From Acidimicrobiales bacterium (GTDB taxonomy: Bacteria; Actinomycetota; Acidimicrobiia; Acidimicrobiales; JAVJTC01): 64,000 bases of DNA. Positions 20,856 to 29,055 of this stretch are shown here, piece after piece. The DNA lies in contig JAVJTC010000029.1 of assembly GCA_040219085.1 (NCBI GenBank), positions 215,664 to 279,663 of the forward strand. Direction: 5' to 3'. Below the pieces are notes generated by a model. The model was given only the letters and a program-made list of their open reading frames with translations. It was not told the origin of the DNA and made no database searches. The translations under genes and the position numbers were made by a program. Each line of letters starts with the position of its first letter. Position 1 is the stretch's first letter.

Positions 20856-21191
20856 ATGGCTTCGAACACCCAGGGGTCCGTTTCGACGACGAAGTCCCCC
20901 ACACGACCCAAACCGGGCTACTCGACGACGCGCGAGGAGCACCTCGCGAGGTTGCGCCGTATCGAGGGTCAGGTGCGGGGACTTCAACGGATGATCGACG
21001 AGGACACCTACTGCATCGACGTCATGACCCAGATCTCCTCGGTCACGAAGGCACTCCAGCGGGTCGGACTCGGCCTGCTCGACGAGCACGTCCGACACTG
21101 CGTCCTCGAGGCCGCCGCCCGTAGCCCCGAAGAGGGCGACGAGAAGGTCCACGAGGTCGTCGCCGCCGTCGAGCGCCTACTGCGCAGCTGA
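20856..21191 (+). CDS. csoR: Copper-sensing repressor CsoR
   Basis: All-helical Cu(I)-responsive repressor (111 residues), CsoR/RcnR family. The core REEHLARLRRIEGQVRGLQRM is followed by the copper ligands: a Cys in DTYCIDVMTQ and the His and Cys of HVRHC. The acidic C-terminal helix ends in ERLLRS. The first 20 residues are a disordered Ser/Thr/Lys extension. It is divergent from copA, with two CsoR palindromes between them. Confidence 0.95.
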   Translation: MASNTQGSVSTTKSPTRPKPGYSTTREEHLARLRRIEGQVRGLQRMIDEDTYCIDVMTQISSVTKALQRVGLGLLDEHVRHCVLEAAARSPEEGDEKVHEVVAAVERLLRS

Positions 21192-21207
21192 CCGGGCGAC
21201 CCCTGAC

Positions 21208-22275
21208 ATGACGACGATCGCGGTCGAGCGGGTCATCACCCCGATGGGCGTCCGCACCGGCGCCGAAGTCGAGGTGCACGGCACCCTCATCGACTCCGTG
21301 CGGCCCGCCACCGGAGCAGTCGAGCCCTGGACCCTGATACCGGGGCTGATCGACCTGCAGGTCAACGGGATCGGCGGGATCGACGTGTGGAGCGCCCACG
21401 GGTCCGACTGGGACCACCTCGACGCCGCGCTCGCGCGCCAGGGGGTCACCGCCTGGCTCCCGACGCTCACCTCGCGCCCCCTGGCGGACTATCCCCGGGC
21501 GCTGGAGGCGATCACCGAGGCGGCACTCCGTGACGGACGGGGGCGCCCCGCCATCCTGGGCGCCCACCTCGAGGGTCCGTTCCTGGGGCACCGCACCGGC
21601 GCCCACGACGATGCAGCCGTCGTCGCCGTCGACCTCGGCTGGATACGCGACCTCCCCGACAACGTCCGGCTCGTCACCCTCGGCCCGGAGCGTGAAGGCG
21701 CCCTCGATGCGATCTCCGCGTTGAGCGCCACCGCTGTGATCGTCGCCCTCGGCCACACCGAGGCCGATATCGCCACCATGACGGCTGCCGTGGACGCCGG
21801 GGCTTCGATGGTCACGCACCTCTACAACGCGATGAGCCCGTTCCACCATCGCGCCCCGGGACCGGTCGGCGTCGCGCTGACCGACCCCCGCCTGACCACG
21901 TCGCTCATCGCGGACGGCATCCATGTCGAGCCGGTGGCGATCAAGCTCGCGTTCGCCGCCAAGGGGCACGGCCGGGTCGTCCTCGTCAGCGACCAGGTTG
22001 CGGGGGCGCCCGATGCAGGCGCGGTACGCCTCGCCGATGGGACCCTCGCCGGGGCCACCGCCTCACTCGCCGACGGAGTGCGCTTCGCGGTGACCCGCTG
22101 CGGCATCCCGCTCGACATCGCCGTCCACGCCGCGTCGACGACGCCGGCTGCGCTCATGGGCGACGGGAGCCGCGGACGGGTGGAGGCCGGCGCGCGCGCG
22201 GACCTCGTCGCGCTGGACGCGGACCTGGAGGTTGCCGCGGTGTGGATTGGCGGCGAGCGCGTCAGCCTCGACTGA
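21208..22275 (+). CDS. nagA: N-acetylglucosamine-6-phosphate deacetylase
   Basis: Amidohydrolase that deacetylates GlcNAc-6-P to glucosamine-6-P in amino-sugar recycling. The 355-residue protein shows PGLIDLQVNGIGG near residue 46, the metal-site HLEGPFLGHRTGAH near 118, ALGHTEAD, HLYNAMSPFHHR near 205, and LVSDQVAG near 260. No nagB or PTS genes are adjacent. It starts 16 bases after csoR, so it may be partly expressed from the csoR promoter, but no functional link is evident. Confidence 0.94.
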   Translation: MTTIAVERVITPMGVRTGAEVEVHGTLIDSVRPATGAVEPWTLIPGLIDLQVNGIGGIDVWSAHGSDWDHLDAALARQGVTAWLPTLTSRPLADYPRALEAITEAALRDGRGRPAILGAHLEGPFLGHRTGAHDDAAVVAVDLGWIRDLPDNVRLVTLGPEREGALDAISALSATAVIVALGHTEADIATMTAAVDAGASMVTHLYNAMSPFHHRAPGPVGVALTDPRLTTSLIADGIHVEPVAIKLAFAAKGHGRVVLVSDQVAGAPDAGAVRLADGTLAGATASLADGVRFAVTRCGIPLDIAVHAASTTPAALMGDGSRGRVEAGARADLVALDADLEVAAVWIGGERVSLD

Positions 22276-22284
22276 GCCGTCGAC

Positions 22285-24075
22285 TCACCACTCGATGGGG
22301 GGCCCCGGATCGAGCGGCTCGACCCTTACCTCGACGTGGAGGGACTCGGCGCCGCCACCGCGGTGGATGGTCCCCGCCGTCGGAGTCGCGTCGATGTAGT
22401 TGCGCCCGCATGCCACCCGAACGTGATCCGGGCCGACGACACAGCCGTTGGTCGGGTCCAGTCCCCTCCACCCGAGGTGGGGCAGATAGACCTCCACCCA
22501 GGCGTGGGACGCCTCTGACTGCATCGTGTTCTCGTAGTCGGCGCCGGTGTAGATGTAGCCGGTCCGGTAGCGGGCCGGGATTCCCGTGAGCCGGGCGAGG
22601 CAGATCAGGAGGTTCGCGAAGTCCTGACAGACGCCCGCACGCTTCGTATAGACCTCCCACGGCGTCGTCGCGAGCGTCGTCGCGCCCGGGTGGTAGGTGA
22701 AGTCACGGTGGATCGTGACGTTCATGTCCTCCAGGGTCGCCCACAGGTCGTTGCGGTTCCGCTCGGCGAAGCCGGTGGCCAGTTCGGAGAGCTCGAGGAG
22801 TTGGATCTCAGGCAGCTCCGGAGGCAGCAGGTACGGCAACATCATCTGGCGCTGCCACGGCATCCAGACCAGGGGGATCGTCGGACGGTCCGCCCGCCGC
22901 GAGGGGTCCTCCAGTTCCCGGACGCGCACGATGGACCGGGCCACGATCGAGAACTCGGTGAACGGGTCCTCGATCTCGTAGCCCGCCACGTCGTTGCCGA
23001 AGACGTCTTCCCAGTCCGTGCGGACACCGTCCACGCTCATCTCCAGCGAGTGCAGTTGGATGCGCTGATCGCGGTCACGCACGGGCACCAGGCGGAAGCG
23101 GTGCGAGCTGCGCACGACCGGCTCGTCGTAGGTGTACGTGGTGCGGTGGTTGACCTCGAGAAGCCGCTCCGGTGGGCGACGCTGAGCGGCCACCGGCGCC
23201 GCTGTGACGCCAGGCGTGTGCAGGCCGGGGTCGGGCATCTCGTGGGCGTCGGCGAGGACCGGAACCGGATCCGTCAGCGCACCCGTGTCGTAGTGGATCG
23301 CACCGCGCCGGATCACGAGAAGTTGTCCGGGGGCCATCGTCGTCCACTCGCCGTCGTCGAGGGGTTCGGTGGACACGACGAGCGCCGTACGGTTCTCGTC
23401 GAGAGGGCCCGAGAGGTCGAGGGTGATCCCGTTGCGCTCGAGGACGTGGGCGGCGTGGGGCGGCACACGGCGTCGCCAGCTCATCGGGTTGTGTCCGGAT
23501 CGGTCCTGATAGGCGATCAGGTCCAGGCCGTCGGACAACACCACGTTGAGGGTGCCGAGCTCGTTGGCCTCGGCGAAGAGGTCCGCGAGGCGGTCGTAGC
23601 CGAACTCCGAGAGAGTCGCTGCGCCGGCGTCACGGGCACACGACAACAGCCAGCCGAAGAGCCGCTCGGTGTCCGTCTGACCGATCGGCTCGAACTCCGG
23701 GCCGTGGATCGGGAGCCTCGCGCCGAGATCCCCGCGCAGGTCTCCGTTGTGGGCGATGGACCAGGTCCGCCCGCCGTACGCCCGCAGGAAGGGGTGCGTG
23801 TCACGGTGCGCCGCCCGCTTCGCGGCGCCGCGCAGGTGACATACGAAAATCGTCGAGCGGAACCTGTCCCAGTCCCGAAGAACGGCCGACATCACGTCGG
23901 AGCCCGTGGAGACCGGGTCTTTCACGACGGCAGCCGCGAGCTCACCCACCGGATACCAGGCGATGCCCCAGCCGCTGCGCCAGTCGGGTCCGCTCGCGAG
24001 CGGCCACGGATCGTCCGACATCGAGATCGCCGGGGACGCCGGGCCGTCGAAGGACAGGCCCAACAGGTCGCTCAT
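22285..24075 (-). CDS. Fusion: class II glutamine amidotransferase-like domain (Cys2 replaced) + transglutaminase-like domain
   Basis: A 596-residue two-domain protein. Residues 1-275 match the YafJ-type class II glutamine amidotransferase fold (HPFLRAYGG, SIAHNGDLRG near 106-115, GQTDTERLF near 132). That family normally begins MCELLG with Cys2 as nucleophile; here it begins MSDLLG, so the nucleophile is replaced by serine. Residues 303-596 are a bacterial transglutaminase-like domain (N-terminal beta-barrel plus protease core) with an intact Cys483-His524-Asp540 triad (GVCQDF, SHAWVEVY, LDPTNG). The ATG at 24075 is chosen because it gives the family N-terminus; the longer frame is unrelated sequence. 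The substrate is unknown. Confidence 0.88.
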   Translation of the reverse strand: MSDLLGLSFDGPASPAISMSDDPWPLASGPDWRSGWGIAWYPVGELAAAVVKDPVSTGSDVMSAVLRDWDRFRSTIFVCHLRGAAKRAAHRDTHPFLRAYGGRTWSIAHNGDLRGDLGARLPIHGPEFEPIGQTDTERLFGWLLSCARDAGAATLSEFGYDRLADLFAEANELGTLNVVLSDGLDLIAYQDRSGHNPMSWRRRVPPHAAHVLERNGITLDLSGPLDENRTALVVSTEPLDDGEWTTMAPGQLLVIRRGAIHYDTGALTDPVPVLADAHEMPDPGLHTPGVTAAPVAAQRRPPERLLEVNHRTTYTYDEPVVRSSHRFRLVPVRDRDQRIQLHSLEMSVDGVRTDWEDVFGNDVAGYEIEDPFTEFSIVARSIVRVRELEDPSRRADRPTIPLVWMPWQRQMMLPYLLPPELPEIQLLELSELATGFAERNRNDLWATLEDMNVTIHRDFTYHPGATTLATTPWEVYTKRAGVCQDFANLLICLARLTGIPARYRTGYIYTGADYENTMQSEASHAWVEVYLPHLGWRGLDPTNGCVVGPDHVRVACGRNYIDATPTAGTIHRGGGAESLHVEVRVEPLDPGPPIEW

Positions 24076-24152
24076 CGAATCCTCCAGGATGCCCTCGGGG
24101 TGCGGCACCGCTCTCGGGGCGAGATTACCTCCGCCCGGGTGAGCGACCACGC

Positions 24153-24170
24153 AACGGTCGAAGGACCGTT
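24153..24170. promoter_or_regulatory. Inverted repeat AACGGTC-GAAG-GACCGTT in a divergent intergenic region
   Basis: Perfect 7-base arms around a 4-base centre, between the divergent amidotransferase/transglutaminase gene and the flavin-binding protein gene. It could be an operator or an RNA hairpin with a GAAG loop. No regulator gene is adjacent, so its role is open. Confidence 0.4.
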
Positions 24171-24226
24171 CCACGCCCTGGGGCTTCGGCAGTAGTTTGT
24201 AGCCAGCCCCCAACGAAGGAGTCCCG

Positions 24227-24646
24227 ATGAGTGAGATCGACCGGCGGACGGGCATGGAGACCCTCTCTGAGGACGAGTGCTGGTCCCTGATGAAGAAGAC
24301 GGCGGTCGGCCGCCTGGCCGTCTCGATCGGTGGCGTTCCCGACATCTTCCCCGTGAACTACGTCGTCGACGGTCGCTCGATCGTCGTGAACACGGCGCCG
24401 GGGACCAAGCTCGCCGCTGCGGTCTTCGGCGAGGGCGTCGCATTCGAGGTCGACTCCGTCGACGAGGACAGGAAGCTCGGCTGGAGCATCGTGATCCAGG
24501 GCACCGGCACCGAGATCGAGAAACTGGACGATCTCATGGACGCCGAGAGCCTCGACGTCGAACCGTGGGCCGACGGGTACAAGGGTCGCTTCCTGCGGAT
24601 CGACACGGACCGCATCAGCGGCCGACGCATCCCGGGTCACGACTGA
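24227..24646 (+). CDS. Pyridoxamine 5'-phosphate oxidase-like (flavin/F420 split-barrel) protein
   Basis: Small split beta-barrel protein (139 residues) of the pyridoxamine 5'-phosphate oxidase-like superfamily, binding FMN, F420 or haem. SLMKKTAVGRLAVSIGGVPDIFPVNYVVDG at 21-50 is the typical first half of the barrel; the AFEVDS and WSIVIQGTG strands follow. Such proteins are numerous in actinobacteria and most have no known substrate. GGAG is placed well before the ATG. The SDR gene begins 4 bases downstream, suggesting one transcript. Confidence 0.87.
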   Translation: MSEIDRRTGMETLSEDECWSLMKKTAVGRLAVSIGGVPDIFPVNYVVDGRSIVVNTAPGTKLAAAVFGEGVAFEVDSVDEDRKLGWSIVIQGTGTEIEKLDDLMDAESLDVEPWADGYKGRFLRIDTDRISGRRIPGHD

Positions 24647-24649
24647 GGC

Positions 24650-25468
24650 GTGACTCCAGCGCCGGTCCATGACCTGAACGGGCATTGCGCGGTCGTCACC
24701 GGCGGAGCGCACGGCATCGGTCGCGCCCTCGTCGAGGCGCTCGCCGAACAGGGTGCGAGGGTCGTCGTTGCCGACGTCGACCTGACGGCCGCGCAGAACC
24801 TCGCCGACGCGGTGGGAGGACTCGCCGTCCGCTGCGACGTCGCCGAGGAGTCCGACGTGACCGGCCTCGTGACGGCCGCGACCGAGGCGTTCGGTCCCGT
24901 CGAGCTGTTCTGCTCCAATGCAGGCATCGCCGACCCCGCCGACGGACTGTGGAGCACTCCCGAGGAGTTCCGTCGCATCACCGACGTCAACCTCCTCGCC
25001 CATGTGTGGGCTGCACGAGCGGTGCTTCCCGGAATGGTCGCACGCGGACGCGGGAGTCTCCTGCAGACGCTGTCGGCCGCAGGACTCATCACCGGTCCGA
25101 TGGGTCCGGGCTACACGCTCACCAAACACGGCGCACTCGGGTTCGCCGAATGGGTGGCGCTCAACTACCGCAACCGGGGCATCCACGTGACGTGCCTGTG
25201 CCCGGCCGGGGTGTGGACCGCGATGTCGGGCCATCCCGACGAGGTTCGAAACGCCGATGCTCCACCGTCCGAAGGAGGGGCACCCACGATGGCCGACTTC
25301 GTCGAGCCACGCCTGTGTGCGGAGGTGGCACTGCGCGCACTCGCCGAACGACGGTTCCTTGCACTCCCGCATCCCACCGTCGGTGATGAGTTCCATGCCA
25401 GGGCACGGGACTACGACGCATGGCTCGCGTCCTCGGCGGTTCCATGCGACGAGCACCCACAGCAGTAG
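24650..25468 (+). CDS. Short-chain dehydrogenase/reductase
   Basis: NAD(P)-dependent oxidoreductase, classical SDR fold, 272 residues. The cofactor motif TGGAHGIG is near residue 15. Asp in VVVADVDL at the end of beta-2 suggests NAD preference. CSNAGIA and the active-site pair Ser in LQTLSAAG plus YTLTK complete the signature. It starts with GTG at 24650, 4 bases after the flavin-binding gene. The substrate is unknown. Confidence 0.93.
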   Translation: MTPAPVHDLNGHCAVVTGGAHGIGRALVEALAEQGARVVVADVDLTAAQNLADAVGGLAVRCDVAEESDVTGLVTAATEAFGPVELFCSNAGIADPADGLWSTPEEFRRITDVNLLAHVWAARAVLPGMVARGRGSLLQTLSAAGLITGPMGPGYTLTKHGALGFAEWVALNYRNRGIHVTCLCPAGVWTAMSGHPDEVRNADAPPSEGGAPTMADFVEPRLCAEVALRALAERRFLALPHPTVGDEFHARARDYDAWLASSAVPCDEHPQQ

Positions 25469-25586
25469 GACGCGACCCTCGCGAGCCCGGACCGACCTTC
25501 GGCCCCGACATGCACCGGCATGACGTGATGTATCGTGCGCCCGCTGCGACCGCTACGCCGACCCCGGGTCGGTGACGAGGTGACCG

Positions 25587-26033
25587 ATGTACGACAAGAT
25601 CGTTCTGGGAACTGACGGCTCGGAGAGGTCCCGCCGGGCCCTCGACCACGCCGTCGGCCTCTGCCAGGCCACCGGCGCGACGCTGCACCTCGTGCAGGGA
25701 CTCGGCAGTCCGGTCGTGATGGCCGGCACCGAGGGCGCGATCGCCGCCGCGTCGATCGCCGACGAGGGGACCATCAGCGAGGTGGCCCACCATCTCGAGG
25801 AGTTCGTCGCTCCCATCCGCGAACTCGGGGTGTCGGTCGAGATCCACGTCCGGCCGCAGGCCGGCGCCAGGGCGATCCTCACACTCGCCGAGGAGATCGA
25901 TGCCGACCTCATCGTCGTCGGCAACCGGGGAATGACCTCGGCGAGCCGGTTCATCCTCGGCTCCGTACCGAACTCGATCAGCCATCACGCCCCGTGCTCG
26001 GTACTGATCGTCGACACCCGCGACCCGGAGTGA
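25587..26033 (+). CDS. Universal stress protein (UspA family)
   Basis: Single-domain Usp protein of 148 residues. It opens with YDKIVLGTDGSERSRRALDHA, and the ATP-binding loop VVGNRGMTSASRFILGSVPN near 111-130 has the G-x2-G-x9-G-S/N pattern, so nucleotide binding is likely. Its role in stress or dormancy is known only at family level. A 118-base upstream gap should hold its own promoter. It converges with the serine hydrolase gene across a GC hairpin. Confidence 0.94.
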   Translation: MYDKIVLGTDGSERSRRALDHAVGLCQATGATLHLVQGLGSPVVMAGTEGAIAAASIADEGTISEVAHHLEEFVAPIRELGVSVEIHVRPQAGARAILTLAEEIDADLIVVGNRGMTSASRFILGSVPNSISHHAPCSVLIVDTRDPE

Positions 26034-26034
26034 C

Positions 26035-26052
26035 CCGGGGGCCAGGCCCCGG
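26035..26052. terminator. GC-rich hairpin between convergent genes
   Basis: CCGGGGGCC-A-GGCCCCGG forms a strong stem (one bulged G) just after the universal stress protein stop and before the stop of the convergent serine hydrolase gene. No T-tract follows. Bidirectional termination is plausible but unproven. Confidence 0.5.
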
Positions 26053-26056
26053 AGGA

Positions 26057-27199
26057 TCAACTCACAGCTGAGCGGATCAACTCACAGATCTCGACGGTCG
26101 GGCCGGTCCCGGGTGCGGGATAAGCCATCTTGTTGATCGTCACCGCCACCCCGAGGCCCGTCACCGGATCGGCGAAGGCCGTCGAGCCACCTGCGCCGCC
26201 ATGGCCGAACGTCGTCTCGCGGGGCCCCATGGCGCCGTGGACCTCGCCGCCGCCGGCCACCGGCATGGTCCCCCCGAGTTGGAATCCGAGCCCGTAGCGC
26301 AACGGGATACCCAAGACCCGGTCGGTGGCTCTCGCCCGGACCCGGGTGGCGACAGCGAGGGCGTCGGCACCGACGAGGCGGACGCCGTCGACCTCGCCTC
26401 CCGCCGCCAGTGCGGCATAGAGGCGGGCGAGCGCCCGGGCGCTGAAGTGACCGTTGGCACCCGGCATGCACGCCCGGCGCACCTCTGTCGAGTTGTAGTG
26501 CTCCCACATCGCCCGCGGCATCGCCCTGTAGAAGTCGGAGTCGGCAGGGATGTCGAAGCCCTCACCGGCTGCGACGATCTCGAGGGTCGCGAAACGGTCC
26601 GGGTCGTCCGTGGGCCCGTCCACTCCGATGGACAACTCACCGGCGACCCCGAGCGGCTCGGCGATCTCGGTGCGAACCCAGTCGCGGATGTGGCGACCCG
26701 TCGCCCCCGCCACGATCCCGCCGACGATCCAGCCGAAGGTCACTGCGTGGTATCCCACTGCGGACCCCGGCTCCCACGCCGGGCGCGCCTGTGCCATCCG
26801 GGCCAACCCCGCGTCCCAGTCCATGAGGTGCTCGAGAGCGAAGGGCTCGGGCATCGCATGCAGCCCGGCCTGGTGGCTCACTGCCTGGGCGACGGTCACC
26901 GCCTCCTTCCCGTTGGCGGCGAACTCCGGCCAGACCGCGGCGACGGGTTCGTCGACGTCGAGTAGCCCCCGATCGACAAGTTGGGCCAGGGCGAGCGCCG
27001 CCACCCCCTTCGTGACCGAGAAGCTCGCGAACAGCGTGTCGTGACGGACCGGCCTGTCGTCATCAGGTCCCATAGACCCGGCAGCGACGTCGACGATCGC
27101 CTCGCCGTCGAGAACCGCCGCCACCTGGATCCCGATCTGGGTGCCGTCGCCCACCTGGGCCTCGACCATCTCACGAACCGCATCGTTCACGTCGCTCAT
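26057..27199 (-). CDS. Serine hydrolase / beta-lactamase family (class C-like esterase)
   Basis: Penicillin-binding-protein-like serine hydrolase (EstB/LACTB group), 380 residues. The nucleophile motif is SVTK (SFSVTKGVAALALA near residue 66). GYHAVTFGWIVGGIV carries the tyrosine motif YxA/N and HGAMGPRETTFGHGGAGGS near the C-terminus supplies the third motif. No signal peptide, so an intracellular esterase is more likely than a beta-lactamase. The ATG at 27199 fits the purine-rich site better than the Met three codons upstream. The last 33 bases contain a 13-base direct repeat (TGTGAGTTGATCC twice) spanning the stop codon. Confidence 0.9.
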   Translation of the reverse strand: MSDVNDAVREMVEAQVGDGTQIGIQVAAVLDGEAIVDVAAGSMGPDDDRPVRHDTLFASFSVTKGVAALALAQLVDRGLLDVDEPVAAVWPEFAANGKEAVTVAQAVSHQAGLHAMPEPFALEHLMDWDAGLARMAQARPAWEPGSAVGYHAVTFGWIVGGIVAGATGRHIRDWVRTEIAEPLGVAGELSIGVDGPTDDPDRFATLEIVAAGEGFDIPADSDFYRAMPRAMWEHYNSTEVRRACMPGANGHFSARALARLYAALAAGGEVDGVRLVGADALAVATRVRARATDRVLGIPLRYGLGFQLGGTMPVAGGGEVHGAMGPRETTFGHGGAGGSTAFADPVTGLGVAVTINKMAYPAPGTGPTVEICELIRSAVS

Positions 27200-27252
27200 G
27201 GCCCCCATCCTCTCGCCTGGTGGCGATGGACCCACGCCTAGGCTCGTACGCG

Positions 27253-28074
27253 ATGGACGCACCACGCCGCACCGTCTGTATCGCATCGGGCGGCGACGGG
27301 ATGCGCCGGTCCATGAATGCGATCCACCGGGCCTGCGGGATCTCGCTGTTGATCGTCGAGGAGGCACCCGTCAGGGCTTCGGCCCGACGACCACACAGCG
27401 AAGGTGCCGCGCTACACACGCGGGCACGTCGGCGACTCGGTGCTGCGGTGCACCGCGTCCGACGGGGCCCGCTCTCCCCCACCACGCCGGTGGAACTGGA
27501 CCCCGGGATCGAGACCCTCCCGGTGCGCGACGCCTCGGATCCACGAGTGCGCGCCACCCTGCGCGAGATGGGACCCGACGTGCTCCTGGCGTACGGCGGG
27601 TCACTACTCGGCAAGGACGTCCTCGGCCTCGCGGGCACCGCACTCAACGTCCACTGGGGTCTGGCGCCGTGGTACCGCGGGCTCTACACCACCGCGTGGG
27701 CCCTGCTCGGCTGGGATCCGCACGGCATCGGCATCACGGTGCACCACATGTCACCGGTGATCGACGGCGGGCCGATCGCAGCACAGCTGGCCACACCACC
27801 CTGTCCCGGCGACGACTACGCGGCCATCCTCAGACGCCAGCGGGAGGCCGCGGTCGACCTCACCGTCGCCTGCCTTCACCGGATCACGCAGGGGCAGGCG
27901 TTGCCGGCCGTCGACCAGGACCGGGAAACGGGCCGGCTCTACACCGCTGAGCAGTGGTCGCCGTCGCTGTCGACAGCGGTCCTCGATCTCCTGGCCGACG
28001 ACGGCGCGGCGAGGATGATCGCCCGACCGTCACGGCCGGGGCCGCTCGACATCGTCCGGCTCGACAAAGCCTGA
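27253..28074 (+). CDS. Formyltransferase family protein (methionyl-tRNA formyltransferase-like)
   Basis: Formyl-transferase fold using 10-formyl-tetrahydrofolate, 273 residues from the ATG at 27253 (an in-frame GTG at 27220 is possible). The catalytic Asn-x-His is in ALNVHWGLAPWYRG and the third catalytic residue, Asp, is in HHMSPVIDGGPI. It lacks the C-terminal tRNA-binding domain arrangement of housekeeping Fmt. It is therefore more likely a sugar-amine or amino-group formyltransferase than Fmt. It converges on the small YxxP peptide gene across a perfect hairpin. Confidence 0.82.
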   Translation: MDAPRRTVCIASGGDGMRRSMNAIHRACGISLLIVEEAPVRASARRPHSEGAALHTRARRRLGAAVHRVRRGPLSPTTPVELDPGIETLPVRDASDPRVRATLREMGPDVLLAYGGSLLGKDVLGLAGTALNVHWGLAPWYRGLYTTAWALLGWDPHGIGITVHHMSPVIDGGPIAAQLATPPCPGDDYAAILRRQREAAVDLTVACLHRITQGQALPAVDQDRETGRLYTAEQWSPSLSTAVLDLLADDGAARMIARPSRPGPLDIVRLDKA

Positions 28075-28093
28075 CGCCGCGTCGGCGTCAGGC
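28069..28093. terminator. Perfect 11-bp hairpin holding both convergent stop codons
   Basis: GCCTGACGCCG-CGT-CGGCGTCAGGC, an 11-base-pair stem with a 3-base loop. The left arm contains the TGA of the formyltransferase gene. The right arm contains, on the other strand, the TGA of the 38-residue peptide gene. It is a symmetric bidirectional terminator candidate without T-tracts. Confidence 0.7.
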
Positions 28094-28204
28094 GCCCTTC
28101 GACAGAACCCCACCGACCACCGCGAACTCACCATCGCCGGGATCGACGTCGCAGATCTCCGGAGCCTCGTAGGGGTGCTCCCCGTTGTCCGTGTCGGTAT
28201 CCAT
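28088..28204 (-). CDS. Small peptide with YxxP leader-like motif (possible RiPP precursor)
   Basis: A 38-codon gene. The ATG at 28204 is preceded by a consensus GGAGG with a 7-base gap, and the stop lies in a perfect terminator hairpin, which supports expression. The peptide is acidic at the start, carries HPYEAPEICDV in the middle (10-20) and ends in a small, glycine-rich, uncharged tail with one Lys. YxxPxI/L is the leader motif read by RRE domains in lasso-peptide and related RiPP systems, and the tail would be the core. No maturation genes lie nearby. The gene starts 42 bases downstream of tRNA-Leu on the same strand. Coding is likely; function is speculative. Confidence 0.6.
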   Translation of the reverse strand: MDTDTDNGEHPYEAPEICDVDPGDGEFAVVGGVLSKGA

Positions 28205-28246
28205 GTTCACGCCTCCGGCAATCGACAAGCCATCAGACTAGCGCCG

Positions 28247-28331
28247 TGCCCGGGGTGGGAGTCGAACCCACACGCCCCCTGAGGAGCCGAGGGGTTTAAG
28301 CCCTCTGCGTCTGCCGTTCCGCCACCCGGGC
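28247..28331 (-). tRNA. tRNA-Leu (anticodon UAA)
   Basis: An 85-base class II tRNA on the minus strand. The acceptor GCCCGGG (28325-28331) pairs with CCCGGGC (28248-28254), with discriminator A at 28247. The anticodon arm GAGGG-CTTAAAC-CCCTC gives UAA. A long variable arm and a T-arm with GGTTCGACTCC follow. CCA is not encoded. It decodes UUA/UUG, rare codons in this GC-rich genome. Confidence 0.95.
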
Positions 28332-28379
28332 CGTGGCGCAACGCTAGCCGTGGGCCCGGTAGCGGTGGCCCCGAGGCAC

Positions 28380-28856
28380 TCAGTCGAGTTGGTGGGGTGC
28401 GACGACCACGCCGTCGGCGTCGCAGTAGACCCAGGCGCCCGGCCGGAACACGACGCCGCCGAACTCGACGGGCACATCCCGCTCGCCGCCACCGCGCTTG
28501 GTCGCACGCGCCGGGTTCGTGCCGAGGGCCTTGATCCCCACGGCGATCGTGCCCAGTTCCACGACGTCACGGACGACGCCGTTGACGATCACACCCGCCC
28601 AGCCGTTGTCGCGGGCGCGCGCACCCATGCGATCGCCCACCATGGCGACCCTCAGAGAAGCGTCGTTGTCCACGACCAGGACCGCTCCCCCGCCGTCTTC
28701 GGAGAGGACCTCATGGACGTCGAGGTTGTCGTCGTCGCAGCGCACGGTCTTTACCGGACCGCCGAACGCCGTCACACCGCCCAGATCACGGAACTGGGTG
28801 ACGCACGACCAGAGTCGCTCGCCGTGGTCGTCGAACAGGTCAGCGGTGGCCTTCAT
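28380..28856 (-). CDS. RraA family protein (RNase E inhibitor / HMG aldolase fold)
   Basis: A 158-residue RraA-like protein with TADLFDD at the N-terminus, GGVTAFGGPVKTVR, the core GDRMGARARDNGWAGVIVNGVVRD and a C-terminal DADGVVVAPHQLD. GD-x(20)-R-D is the metal/substrate motif of 4-hydroxy-4-methyl-2-oxoglutarate aldolases in this family, and both the Gly-Asp and Arg-Asp elements are present, so aldolase activity is possible. Names based on RNase E inhibition are uncertain outside enterobacteria. The start is the ATG at 28856; upstream codons in frame lack a ribosome site. Confidence 0.9.
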   Translation of the reverse strand: MKATADLFDDHGERLWSCVTQFRDLGGVTAFGGPVKTVRCDDDNLDVHEVLSEDGGGAVLVVDNDASLRVAMVGDRMGARARDNGWAGVIVNGVVRDVVELGTIAVGIKALGTNPARATKRGGGERDVPVEFGGVVFRPGAWVYCDADGVVVAPHQLD

Positions 28857-29055
28857 TCCGCAATCGTCGCGCGGGCCACGACGACGAACCACATGAGCCC
28901 GGGGACCCTTCGACCGGCCGCCGGCTCACGGCGGGTGGACCTTGACGAAAGCTGTCTGGTATGTGACGTTCGTCTCTGGACCGGGTCGGCAGGACTCACG
29001 ACCATGGACCGGACCCGGCGAAAACGCCGAGGCGGGAAACACGGGGAGGGCTCAC

